64,000 nt of DNA, taken from positions 18,556,603 to 18,620,602 of the forward strand of contig OX457027.1 in the NCBI GenBank assembly GCA_949752745.1, read 5' to 3'. The DNA is from Protula sp. h YS-2021 (taxonomy: Eukaryota > Annelida > Polychaeta > Sabellida > Serpulidae). The notes beneath the pieces are model-generated. The model was not told where the DNA came from and ran no database searches. It saw nothing but the letters and a program-made list of their open reading frames with translations. How positions within the stretch are numbered: position 1 is the stretch's first letter; each line of letters begins with the position of its first letter. Positions 44,479-56,916 of the stretch are shown one piece after another. A program made the translations under genes and the position numbers.

Positions 44479-45580
44479 TCATTCACAGGCCTTCGTCGCG
44501 TGCCCGAATCCAATACAAAGCATCCAGCCCCATGACCTCTGCGGTTCATTCGCAGGCTTTCCACCATGCCCGAATCCAATACAAAGCATCCAGCCCCATG
44601 ACCTCTGCGGTTCATTCGCAGGCCTTCCACTATGCCTGAATCCAATACAAAGCATCCAGCCCCATGACCTCTGCGGTTCATTCGCAGGCCTTCCACCATG
44701 CCCGAATCCAATACAAAGCATCCAGCCCCATGACCTCTGCGGTTCATTCGCAGGCTTTCCACCATGCCCGAATCCAATACAAAGCATCCAGCCCCATGAC
44801 CTCTGCGGTTCATTCGCAGGCTTTCCACCATGCCCGAATCCAATACAAAGCATCCAGCCCCATGACCTCTGCGGTTCATTCGCAGGCTTTCCACCATGCC
44901 CGAATCCAATACAAAGCATCCAGCCCCATGACCTCTGCGGTTCATTCGCAGGCTTTCCACCATGCCCGAATCCAATACAAAGCATCCAGCCCCATGACCT
45001 CTGCGGTTCATTCGCAGGCCTTCCACTATGCCTGAATCCAATACAAAGCATCCAGCCCCATGACCTCTGCGGTTCATTCGCAGGCCTTCCACTATGCCTG
45101 AATCCAATACAAAGCATCTAGCCCCATGACCTCTGCGGTTCATTCGCAGGCCTTCCACCATGCCCGAATCCAATACAAAGCATCCAGCCCCATGACCTCT
45201 GCGGTTCATTCGCAGGCTTTCCACCATGCCCGAATCCAATACAAAGCATCCAGCCCCATGACCTCTGCGGTTCATTCGCAGGCTTTCCACCATGCCCGAA
45301 TCCAATACAAAGCATCCAGCCCCATGACCTCTGCGGTTCATTCGCAGGCTTTCCACCATGCCCGAATCCAATACAAAGCATCCAGCCCCATGACCTCTGC
45401 GGTTCATTCGCAGGCTTTCCACCATGCCCGAATCCAATACAAAGCATCCAGCCCCATGACCTCAGCGGTTCATTCGCAAGCCTTCCACTATGCCTGAATC
45501 CAATACAAAGCATCCAGCCCCATGACCTCTGCGGTTCATTCGCAGGCTTTCCACTATGCCCGAATCTAATACAAAGCCCA
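44479..45580. repeat. 66-bp minisatellite, about 16.6 copies, highly homogeneous
   Basis: Unit ATTCGCAGGCTTTCCACCAT plus GCCCGAATCCAATACAAAGC plus ATCCAGCCCCATGACCTCTG plus CGGTTC. Variants are limited to CTTT/CCTT, CCAT/CTAT and CCCG/CCTG. Because 66 is divisible by 3, several frames stay open on both strands (22-residue repeats such as MTSAVHSQAFHHARIQYKAS). Confidence 0.98.
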
Positions 45581-45721
45581 CGGTCCATCCCTATTTCAAC
45601 AACTTATGATAACACTAATAATTAATGTGAAAAATTAAGCTTTGATATTACAATTTAGGACATCGCGTGTTAAATTTCTCTTGATATCTTAAAGTATTTG
45701 ATGAAATAACAAATAAAGGAG

Positions 45722-46026
45722 CTAGAGCAGTGTGCAAGCCCATATATTCCCCACAGCCCCCCCCCCCCCCCCCACCCCAACAGTTAAACACGGCCATCAA
45801 TAGTAAATCAAGAGCTGAAATTTTCCAAGTCCAGCTGGTCCATTTTCCATGGACGAACCTGACAAATTTACAATACCGATCTGTGTTTGTTCCCATAGAA
45901 GCTACATACCATGTTTCATTAAAATCCTTGCAGGAGTTTTTAAGTTATCGTGTTAACAAGCTCTTGATGACAGACCGACCGACAGACACGCGGTCGATCG
46001 CATATATTCCCCCTGTGGGGAATAAA
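45722..46026 (+). mobile_element. Dispersed element, CTAGAGC...TTCCCC-hairpin family (copy 4)
   Basis: Starts CTAGAGCAGTGTGCAAGCCC and ends CATATATTCCCC-CTGT-GGGGAATAAA, with the full body: CCAAGTCCAGCTGGTCCATT, TTCCCATAGAAGCTACATAC, TAAGTTATCGTGTTAACAAG, GACCGACCGACAGACACGCG. This is the cleanest copy of the family in the window. Confidence 0.88.
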
Positions 46027-47780
46027 TAAAAACCACAACGGCCTCCAACAGAGATCTCTACGAAATGGGAACAAATTTTAACTGTTTAAAAATAAAGTTT
46101 AAAATGAGACAACACAAAGGTCCGCTACTCTCTAAATCGTCCCCAATGACGCACTTCGCTGTGTTGACAGCCCTTAGCTGTGTAATGTTCCTTACATGTA
46201 CACTGTATCTTTACGGGTGAAGCTCCAACATGCCACTTGGGGGGGTGGGGGGCGGAGAGCGGGGGTGACCGTTCAGAAAACAAGAATTATGGTAGATTGT
46301 AATTTTTATGAATTGTTCACATTAATTCAAAAGCCTAACAAACAGAACCAGGCAGCTTGAGTGGAGAAAATGAGGGGCCGAATTATGCGATCAAATCAAC
46401 TTCCACTTATATAAATAAAATGCACTCCTGCAGTTTCAATTAAATAAAAATGGGCGCATAATATCTTGACAATTTGCAAAACTTTGTACAAATTAGTATA
46501 AAACTTAAGTATTTTAATACTAACTGATGGACAAGCGAGGCTATAACATAAATGATGCGTTCCAGCATGCTGCCACCAATCTAACAAACACTTGTGCCCG
46601 AAATACAGGCCAAATTTTGGCTCGAATGACGAAAGCGATCGGATCAAAACGGTAGTCAAGGTTATATATTGACGCTTCACACATACGCCGACGTGCCGCG
46701 GGTGCAAAGGCTTTAACTTCTTCATCACTACCGATGCTGTATTCTGACAAAAAACTTTAATCATTGTTTTTCGCCTTGTTAAAATTGATGGAAAATTCAG
46801 AGCTGTAAATTTGGTGATGTTTTTTTCTGCATGAAGCGCTAACAAGCACGTCCAAAGACATGGCCCAGCCGAGTTACTAAGCAAGGAAAGAGAGAAAAAC
46901 TCTGAAACGAATACTGTTAGGCACAAAAAATGAAGTATGTAAAATGCATTTAATTCGAATTTGGAAGCTACCCGAAAAGGGGTGTTGGAGAGGTTGGGTT
47001 TTGACGATTCACGTATTTACCGACATAAATTTACACAATTTTACAAAAATTTTAAAATTCCACCATTTCGGCATTTTTTTTTTTTTTTTTTTTTTTGTCA
47101 TTTGCGAAAGAAAAAGTCCAGGAGAAGCAGGAGGAGAAGCACTTAAGAAACTTTCGATTAAAAGTTTATAACTATTTGAAAAAGACGAAGAGAAATGAAT
47201 GGTTTGACAATTCAGTTATTTACTACCATTTTATTCCAGTTTTTGCCAAACTTCAAAGTTCCGCCATTTCGGCAGTTTTTGGCGAACCGCGAAAAAAAAA
47301 ATAGCCTGGTAGGCGAACTCCTGGAGAACATCGCTGCGTGACATCTAAACGATTGGTGTAAAACTGTAGGAGGAGTAGCATTTTAAAAATGGGTCAAACC
47401 GGGCACAAAAAGTGCCGCCATTTTATCAGTTTTTCGTCAATCGTCAAAAAAAAGTGTAGGATCGCCCAGGGAACATTCCTGCGTAATATCAAAACGACTT
47501 GAGCAAAACTGTAGGAGCAGTAGCATTTTAAAGAAAAGGTTTAACATACGCACACACAGTCAAAGTCGGCTGGGTTAAAAAGTGAGTGAAGCCAGCAATA
47601 CTGCATCTGGGGTGTTCAGGGGCACTGAAAGCACTCCCCCCCCCCCACCCCCTTCCGAAAGCTCTGTGGTTTTAGATACTCATGAGCGATTTTAGCAGAC
47701 ATTTACTGCCTCCATTAGCTACACGATCGTACAGTACATATTTGGAAAGGGTGTTGTTCTAAGGGTTCGCCGAAAACTTT
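46027..47780. other. Unannotated stretch with dispersed repeats
   Basis: Bases about 46950-47560 hold a repeat with units around AAATTCCGCCATTTCGGC, GAGAACATCGCTGCGTGACA and AAACTGTAGGAGGAGTAGCA; relatives lie at 57360-57830 and 61570-61900. T tract at 47076-47097. No gene recognised. Confidence 0.5.
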
Positions 47781-48010
47781 TCCCTTAACGTTAGCTTATT
47801 TATCAAGAAACCGTCCTTATGAAAAAGCAGACCTCTGATGACATGTAACTGTTATGCATAAACACAAAGCGGAGGAATATTTTAAGAACTAGTTCCTCTC
47901 TTTTATGAGTGGGTCTGCGGAGTAAAAAGGCGTCATACACAACAGACCAAACCGCCGTAAAGATTGGCTATTGGGCAAGAACGATGAAGGAAGAGAAGTG
48001 CGAGATGGCT
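47781..48010 (+). repeat. Third copy of the 32.4/37.9-kb dispersed family
   Basis: Shares ATAAACACAAAGCGGAGGAA, GAGTGGGTCTGCGGAGTAAA and AAACCGCCGTAAAG with the other two copies, with a single, unamplified core. Confidence 0.7.
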
Positions 48011-50467
48011 GGAAAAATTGTGTACACATAAACACATTTCAAAAACCTCTGAACCGGGTATCTTATACATAAATAAAAGGTAAGTTAGGACCGCGGCAAT
48101 GGTGCAAGTATTAATGAATGGTTTTAAACTCGATACCTAAAAAAAAAATACAAATAAACATACATGCCAGTCAACCACAACATGTGAAGAGTCCTGAACT
48201 TAACAAACCCTCCCCCCCCCCCCCCCCACCTAAAAAAAAGAAAAAAAGTGACACAATTAGAATTGTATAAAAACACCGTATTATTTAAAATAAGAATTCA
48301 GAAGCAAACAAGACCACATATTTTTTTGGTAGGCTTTTCCGGAATAGACTACTGATAGTTCAAATGGCAGATAAATCAATAATGCTTCATTTTTCTTATT
48401 TCTGTGGATGAAAATAAGTTTAGCAATGTAAATTCTTATCTTTTGGTGAAAGAATTTAAAATTTTTGAAAACTGAATTTATATATGGCTGTTTATAAAAA
48501 TGTCGGTAGTTCAGTGTTGAATAATCCATCGAAATTTGCATATTTTTTTTAATTACTTGTATTTTCAATTTATTTGTTTGTTTTTTTTAATTTCTAAGGC
48601 AAGAAAATAAATTATTTATGTAATGTGCAAACTAAAATGATGAAAACAATTAAAAAGTTTTGATTTCTGTGACATTCGATATATCGGTAGTGTATTCCAG
48701 AATAGCCCACCATAAAAAAATAGCTGGTTTCTTATTTGCTTCAGAGTTCTCAATTATAAAAATATGAATATGAATATTTAAATGTTACGTTGTTATAATT
48801 CGTTTGATTTCGAAAACCACAAATTTCCGCCCGAAATCGACGGATTTCCGTCAACTGACGGAATAAGCGATGCCTCAAACTTGTTGCAAAGCAGTTAGTA
48901 AACATTGAAATGGGACCATTTTCATTCGGTAAGTCTCATTCGAACCTCTCAACACGAGAAGACTTCAAGCAGTGCAGTTTCCAGGGCGACAGGGGCTACA
49001 AAACGTAACATCCCATACACCCTCGGTTCTGTTCGGGGTTTTTTTTTTTTTTTTTTTGGTACGATTTTCAAGATTGTTAAAATTGTGCCGAAATAGTATA
49101 ATATTTGTATTTGGCTAAACATTTACCTACAACAACCAACATGCCTTTTAGTTTCGTGATTGTAAACAAAAACACCACTTTATAATATTTATAACGCTTA
49201 AGCTGATAAATGGAGTCTATTTTTTTAAACTAAAGCATCATTCCTTTAAAATTTATTCGGTGATGAAGCACCTAATACAGGTCTTCTTGAAAACCTAACT
49301 TTTAATAGTCCCCAGACGCTGCGTAACTCCAAACAGGGGTATATAGTTTCTGGGTTGGTCTGTCCGTCTCTCTGTCTGTCTGTCAACACTTGAGGTACAT
49401 GAATTTTTGTAATCTGTTTCTCAAACACAGGGGCCATTACAGCTGCTACACTTATGCTAAAATGTTTGGCCCTAACTTAAGTTTAAGTATATCACAAAGC
49501 AGTCACTCCAGTTTCGTTGTAACTTTTACAGAGAACATTTGCAGAGTTTCTTAATTATAACATCATAACGAAAACACCTTCACACATATTATAAGAAGCT
49601 ATAAATCCTGAATGACACTTAGGAAAGAATACGTTACTGCCGCTAAAGGAACAGTTGACATTAAAATGTCAAGTGATAACATGACATATTTACATATTTT
49701 TCTTCAAAAAGAGCAACATGTCAACATTCTGAGGTTTTATGGTTGAGCGCGAAACAGTACCTTATTTTATAGCCGTCCACTATCAGTGAAAAAATAAACT
49801 GCAAAAAAACCGAGGTTTTTCTCTTTCCGTTTTTAACCGAACCGAAAAACTGGTCGGTTTTCGATTACGGTGCGAACCGTAACACCCCCAGTCTCAAAAT
49901 GGTGCTACTAAAGTGTAACACAGAAACTACTGAGTTTCAATTGCTTTTAATCCACAAAACGATCGAATTGGACACGGCAACTAACCTGACATCATCAAGA
50001 AGTAGCCGTATTTGATTTTCATTGCTTTTTTCTTTGACGTCATCCGAGACATGGTTATCCAATCAAGACTCAGGCAATCCAACTCACAACTGCATTCGTG
50101 TATCCGTTTTACTTAAATCATTCAAAACTAACGGCACTTTACAGATTTCACAATCGTTGCATTTGCGATTTTAATTTTCCCACAGCAGCACCCATGACCG
50201 ATTACACTGTTCACATCTGTATAGTTTTTTTATCCTTTTTTCGCAGTTCCCGTATCACTTTACCGTCAAATACACACACATTTTCTTTTCCACGGGTACA
50301 TTCCTGTCTAGTCTTATAAACCACCATAAAGATTTAACCCCTAAACAAAGTCATTCTTAAGCCAGTCAATTAGCAGCAAAATGGCAGGCCACAAAAAGGT
50401 CTTCTTTGACAACATGCGTTTATTTTCGAAAAGAACTTATCACATAATCCTTTTCTTCTCGACACAG
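48011..50467. other. Unannotated AT-rich stretch
   Basis: No gene recognised. At 49845-49893 the sequence GGTCGGTTTTCGATTACGGT followed by GCGAACCGTAACACCCCCAG reads, reversed, like a hAT-type terminus (CTGGGGGTGTTACGG), but no opposite terminus or 8-bp duplication was found. Confidence 0.4.
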
Positions 50468-50561
50468 TGGGATCTGGCAAAGCTGTCAGCCCACGAGACC
50501 CACGTTATCCTTTCGTGGACACGGACAGAAACTAGAGGTCTAAATCACTGTGCCCTTATAG
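50468..50561 (+). other. Candidate plus-strand exon
   Basis: Preceded by a pyrimidine-rich TTTTCTTCTCGACACAG and followed by ATAG|GTAAGT. One frame is open throughout (WDLAKLSAHETHVILSWTRT...) and joins an upstream ATG at 50381. No family recognised and no partner exon, so this may be chance. Confidence 0.18.
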
Positions 50562-52866
50562 GTAAGTTTTTGCATTTCTTTTCTCAGCTGCTTGTAGCTA
50601 ATCTGTATCAGTTAACAAACCTCTCAAGACGTTGTATGCAAACGGGCATACAGTAAGGGTGCAAACCAACAACATTTGCGTTCAGGGTTCGAATCCACAG
50701 TAGTCCGCTCCTTGGCCTACCACATAGTACTGTCTTAAACAAAATAAATAAAAAATTAAAACCGCCAGTTCCTATGATAGTGGATAAAAACAGGTGGAAT
50801 ATGTGTGTATGCTATTGCTCCACTGACGCATGACAAGGCTACCCAAACTGAAATGTATCAAACAAGGTAGAAACTTTTCAAAACCAAATGTACGGATTCC
50901 TTAATGGCGCTTGGATAAAAGCAATCATTTTTTTAATGAAATGTTTGCCCATGTGTAAAGGCCACTTTGCAGGGTCGTGTCTGTTGGGACGGTTAGTCTT
51001 CCTCTTCAAATAAAAAGCGCACATCGCACGAGAGACCAAACTGTATATAAACACATGCATTCCTTTCTATATTAAAATCCTTTCAGTTATTATAATTCAA
51101 AATTGTATGAAGTTTTCAGCAATTGCTTTCTTATATATCATTCTGCAGAAGCGTCTGAAGTATGGGAATTTCTTTTTAAACCTTTTTTTTTCAATCTCTT
51201 TAGTAAAAGGACCTGAGGGCTTTACGTATATATCACAACCTATTTTTACAAATAATTGGCAGTTGGTGAAATAACGCCCAGGAAAATATCCTTTATGTTG
51301 ATACAAGGTTTAATCAACAAGCTGCTTTCCCAAGCACTCCCACGAACTGTCGAAACAAAAAAGAATTTTCTATGAATCTCATGTCAATGAATGAAATGCC
51401 CTATTTACACAGCCAGTATTATTTTATTTTATCAACAAAAGATGACAGCTAAATATATATGAAAGTCACCTTATTTTATGCCACGTAAAATTTTAAGTGT
51501 TTTTTTATTTCTTGATCAATTTATCCATTCAATTAATTAGTTGTTGGTCTAAACTATTTTACTTCTGCTTTTCAATGCTAAAAGTCAAGAAATTTATCCA
51601 AAAAGATCATTATTACATAAATACAGTAGGCACTCAGTGAAAATGGACCGATTAAAACGAAAACCCAAGGCGCGGGACCACGCAAAAGACCGAGAGATAC
51701 AGAGAATTTCGAGTTATCGAATTTCGAGTTATTGACTCTCTGTATTTGGACGCGAAAGCACAAAATTTTGCGGACGGCTAAAAAAAAGACAGAATTTGAC
51801 ACAGACACACATTAGGCTCAAAACGTTTGTGCAGTGCAAAAATTATACAGAAAAACATTGTTGGCCAATAACTGGCTTTGATTCATTTATACCAATTACC
51901 GAAAAGAAGCTCCCCCCATATAAAAGCCCCGGGGCTCTTATTAGGAAACTGTTTCCCAATAGAAGCCCCAGAGCTTCTATTTGGAGTTAAAATGAAGACC
52001 TGAAAAAATCGTTTCCTAATAAAAGCCCCCTCCTTCCCTGCAAGTCTTTTTAGAACTCCTGTTTACTCGCAAAGCCGACACGGTGCACTTAATCCTTTGC
52101 TATGAGGCAGCCCCTATAGACATGTTCTGCGTCGTTGCTTAATCCTGTGCTGGCGAACAGACACCCCCTCCCACTGCCACCTTTACTCCGGAGTATTACT
52201 GGAAATATAACGGGCCGAGTACTGAAACGGACGGCGTGATGTTGCCCCTCCTCCCCTGCAAGTCTTTTTAGAACTCGCGTTTACTCGCAATGAAGACACG
52301 GTGCTTAATCCTTAGATGTGAGGCAAACCCCTAGACACGTTCTGTGTCGTTGCTTAATCCTGTGCTTCACACAAGGCACCCCCATCCCCACTTTACCAGA
52401 CTTTTTTTAGTTACTATTGTTTTTGTGTGTTTTGTTATATTTTGTGCGAATATCCGCAGTATGCAGCGCTTTTATAAGAGGTTGATGGTAAATTCTCTTT
52501 TTTCTAATAAAAGTTTATCGATCACCCCTCCCCCCATCTAAAAAATAGAAGCAATGGGGCTCTAATTAGGAAACCGTTTCCTGATTGAAGCCCCGGAGCT
52601 TCTATTTGGTTTCTAAATGAGCGCCTGAAATTGGCGAGTTTCCAAATAGAAGCATTGGGCTTTTTTCGCAAACCCCCGGTAACAAGCAAATTAAACAGAA
52701 TTTATAAAACATCGCTGTTTCGCAAAAGTAGGTCTTGGTTCGATAGACTGGAGAAAATTGGATAATCGCCAAAAAATATTTTTACTGAAGAAACACGTAG
52801 TGTATATTTGTTACGGACCAATTTTCAATCCGGCTCATTTGCAAATGAGCCTGTTCCATCAACAAA
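50562..52866. other. Unannotated stretch with local duplications
   Basis: Two diverged copies of a segment with GCAAGTCTTTTTAGAACTC and GTCGTTGCTTAATCCTGTGC lie at 52035-52165 and 52257-52365. Palindromic segments with GAGCTTCTATTTGG occur at 51905-51985 and 52540-52620. No gene recognised. Confidence 0.55.
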
Positions 52867-54322
52867 CTACAGCAGCCAGTGCACATAAGAGTCCAGGCTT
52901 GTATTACACACTTTCAAGAGACACCCGTGTAGTTTCTTGTTTTTGTAAACAAAAACAAATCTCTTCCCGACTAAACTCACAAATCTCCAATAGCCATTTT
53001 TAGTTTTTCCTTTCACTCAAATAAAGATTAATTTCTGCAAACATAATTATAATTATGTGATATGAAGGTGGTCACTGTAACAGGTTTCTGCACGTTTTGT
53101 TTAACTGGGTCCGGATAGTGGTCACAGGTACTACTGTTCGTCTTTTTTCGCGTCTGGGAGGTGACCACTAAAACACGTTTTACGATATCTCCGTTTAATC
53201 CTTGTCTGGAAGTTTATCACTGCAGCAGTTTTTTTATCCAGGTCTGGAAGGTGGTGAAGATAGGCAGATTTTACTGTACATCTTTTTATCCGAATCTGGT
53301 AGGTGGTCACTACAAACAGGTTCTTCTTTACGTCCTTTTCTCCGGATCTTGAAGGTGGTCGTTACGAATAACTTTCACCGTAGTCTTTTTATCCGGGTCT
53401 GAAAGGTGGACGCTACATCAATTCATTACTTAATCGGTGATTTTTTTTTGCTAACCGTCACCCCCCCCCCTCCCCCAACCCCATCAAGCCATCTAATGTA
53501 GGTACGACTCTGAACCAACTCTTTTAACCAACATTATGGTAAGGGTCTGTACGCTAAGAGAAGTTATGATCATGACATATACATCTTGTCTTGTCGGCCA
53601 AAAAGCACTAGAAAGGCATTCTTCATAACTGTGCAACAGATGACTCAACTCGGTCGGAGAGAGGGCAGTATAGTACACTGTGGTGCCAAAGTGGCGAGCT
53701 GCTTGTCATAACACAAGATATCACATGTCCCACTTCAAAAATGAAAAATACTTGCATGTACCTCAAACAAAGCTGACCGTAACATAATCACTTCTATATA
53801 TGAAACAGCTTGGCAACCAAATGAAAACAGGTTTGCGGCGAAGAAAAAAAACAATAGCTAGCCGGTAAATACGACCATAACATTTCATGGTCAGTCGCTT
53901 GATTTCTGAATTGTGGGTAAGGTCATAAGGGGGATTCGTATCCCCCCACGTCCCCAAATCCTGCCATGCCTCTTATTAAAATGTAAACGGGACAAGTGAG
54001 TGGGTGGGGGGAAGTGTTTCCTTAAACATCTGACTCAAATACGTCATATTTCTTGGCATGAACACACAACTCAGGTTTTTAACTTTCCCACACTCAAGCC
54101 TGTTATAGCAGATAAAGTATTCATTAGGCACCACAACTGACACTGACCCGACACTGCCACATGTTATGTAATAGATTTAGGTGAGTAACGCAGAAAAAGA
54201 TCATTACAGGCAATTAAGAAATAGCCATGGATCAACAGCATATGTGGTTAGTGTTTTCAAGTATTCTTAAGAATGCGGAAAAATTCAAGAATCTTCTGGA
54301 ATACGGTGGAATCCACAGCTAG
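52867..54322 (+). mobile_element. Hairpin-family dispersed element, copy C (truncated at 3' end)
   Basis: Starts CTACAGCAGCCAGTGCACAT, contains the GTTTTTGTAAACAAAAACAA palindrome, the GGTGGTCACT units, a C tract and the AACACAAGATATCACATG segment, and stops at the junction with the inverted copy D, before the 300-bp units and hairpin. Confidence 0.78.
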
Positions 54323-54323
54323 C

Positions 54324-56054
54324 TATGCCTCACCAATCAAGGAGAGACACATGATGCTTGCTCGTTCTCTGTGTGTGTATGTGTGTGTGTTGTGAACAAA
54401 ATGTTGTGTGCAATATGCCTCGAGAACTTCAAACGTAAAAAAAACTGTTTGGTAGGTTGAACGGTTCTAACAACTTTTGACGCACGTTACATTATTAAGG
54501 AAGTCGTATGACGCTGAACACCGGAGAATGTTGAAACTTGGTGGGTAGGTAGGTCCGAACGATTGTAGTTTTGTCCAAAATGCAACGAACGAGTGCGGCG
54601 TATGACGTCATCACGTAAAATATGCATATAATTTGGGCAACATCTTGTGTACAAAATATATCGATAACGGAAAGTAGTATCGACTTCAAATTTTGTATGG
54701 TTGTTCCTTTGATGATAAGGCCGACGGTTCTTGCAACTTTGACGGGTGTAGCGAAATTAAGAAAGGTGTATGATGTCATTGTGTTAAAATCTTATATGTG
54801 TACATTTCTCACCCTCTGAACATCGGAGAATATTGAAACTTAGTTGGAATGTTACTTGGTAGGTCCGCAAATATGCCCAGAGTAGAACGAATGAAAACGG
54901 CATATGGCGTCCAGAGGAAAATCAGATCGAACTCAAACTTGGTCTAATTATTCCTTGGATAAGTCGCATGGTTTTTGTCAAACACTGAACTCTTAGAAAA
55001 TTAAGAAATGCTCTAATCGCGTGAAAAGTATTATGTAATTTATTATTCAGTCGCTGAATCTAATATTCCCCCTCTACCAACCCCCCGTACCCAATTTTGT
55101 GGGCTCTTTTGTTAGGTAAGGAGAGTTATAAACTAAGCTTGGGATTTCAGCGTTTTTCAGAAGATCCTCCAATGTTCCTGCATTCTTTCGACATACTTAA
55201 AAACAATACAATTATCGATCATTTCTTACATTTTGTGTAACTGACCCTTTTATGCGTTAGTCACCTACAGCTATTAACGTGATTTCATTTGACTGCAAAG
55301 CTGTTTCATAAAACAAACAATACCGATTAACAAGTGGATAGGGGTTGCTTACATAACGCACAAAATATGGACAGCAATTTGACTGTCCACGGGATAAAAA
55401 GAGTGTCCCTTAATCTGAATAGAGGGGTGTCCACAATAGAGTAGTCTAGATATAACAGAGCTCTATGGCGTTTTAAAGAAAGATGCTGTCCACAATTCAG
55501 CAGTGTCCACAATAGAGGGGTGTCCATATGCGGGGTTTCGTTATAATTGTAACTGCCACCCTCAAGATCCGAATAACAAGACTTACGGTAAAACCGACCA
55601 CCTTCCAGACCCGAAAAAGTATGTACAGTAAAACTGCTCTAAAGATCAATTTCGAAACCAGGACTAAAAGGACGTACAGTAAAATCTATTTTGGTGACCG
55701 AACTCTAAAACCGGACAAAAATAGGGCTGAAATACCAACAATTCAACTTACGTACCTCCCCCCCCCCCCCTCCTTCATTGGATAAAGGTTGTACACAATC
55801 CGACCACTGGACACATAAGACACAACATTTATATACGGTAAAAGGTCTATTATTCTGAAAATAGTACAACTTTGTTCAAATAAAACTTTTTGAAAGGGCT
55901 GTCGGGGAAAAAGAAAAATGGTTATTGGTCAATTATGGGCTTAGTCAGGGAGACATTTGTTTTTGTTTACAAAAACAAGACATTTAATAGGTGTCGATTG
56001 AAGTTTGTGACACAAGCCTGTGCTCTTACGTTTTGTGTGCACTAGCCGCTCTAC
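54324..56054 (-). mobile_element. Hairpin-family dispersed element, inverted copy D
   Basis: On the plus strand it begins with a degraded hairpin (TATGCCTCACCAATCAAGGA...), passes a GT tract, then reversed 300-bp-type units (one perfect TGACGTCA at 54603), reversed GGTGGTC units (55560-55700) and the GTTTTTGTTTACAAAAACAA palindrome, and ends GTGTGCACTAGCCGCTCTAC. Confidence 0.8.
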
Positions 56055-56069
56055 TTAATAACCTCGCTT

Positions 56070-56916
56070 AGTTGACAAAAGAGTCGACAAAAGGGGAAGG
56101 TGGGGGAGGGGATGGTGGTGTTAGATTCTGCGACTGCGAAATACGTACGTAACATCATACCTGTTTCTTAATTTTCTAAACGAGTTTAATGTTTAACAAA
56201 AACCATGCCACTTAGCCAAGGAATAACTACACAAGTTCGAAGTCGATCCAACTTTCCGCTAGCGAGATATTTTTCTTGACGTCACATGCCGTTTTCCGGC
56301 ACAAATCCGGATAAAATTTGAAAGAATCTTTCTGATCCACCAAGCAACAATCCCACTAAGTTTCAGCTTTCTCGGATGTTCAGCGACTGAGAAATCTGAC
56401 ATACATTTTAACGTAATTTCGTCATATGCATTTTGCTACGCCAGTTAAAAGCCGACAGAGCCGTCTGACTGACCCAAGGAATACCAACATAAAATTTGAA
56501 ATCGATGCTACTTTCTGTTGTGAGATAGCTTGCACACAAAATCTTGTTCAAATATACACACACTTCACGTGATAACGTCATACGCCGCACTCGCGACAAA
56601 ATTTGACAGAATCCTTTAGACCTACGAACCAACAATCCCACGAAGTTTGAACATTCACTGATGTTCAGAGGCTAAGAAATTTTGCACACAAGGTTTTTAT
56701 GTAATGAACACCCTCCCTAATAACGCAACATGCATCAAAAGGTGACAGAACCGTCCGACCGACCCCAGGAATAAACAGATCAATTTGAAGTCGATCCGAC
56801 TTACTGTTCTCGAAATATCTTACATAAATTTTGCTCAAGACAGACTGACACACAGCACACGTACACACATAGGACGTACAAACACCGTAGGTCTCCCCTT
56901 GTTCGGAGAGACATAA
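56070..56916 (+). mobile_element. Hairpin-family dispersed element, 5'-truncated copy E
   Basis: Matches copy A from its G-rich centre (near 15720) to the terminal hairpin, here decayed to GTCTCCCC-TTGTTC-GGAGAGACATAA. Confidence 0.78.

Noticed and set aside
44472..45588. Frames of up to 321 residues on both strands in the 66-bp array
   Set aside because: Pure tandem repeat whose unit length is a multiple of three; both strands are open at once and no start context or domain supports a protein.
46396..46926. 176-residue minus-strand frame
   Set aside because: AT-rich composition, no motif and no plausible splice context; chance frame at this length cannot be excluded.
50655..50720. tRNA-like B box (GGGTTCGAATCC)
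   Set aside because: No convincing A box at the right spacing; at most an old SINE fragment.
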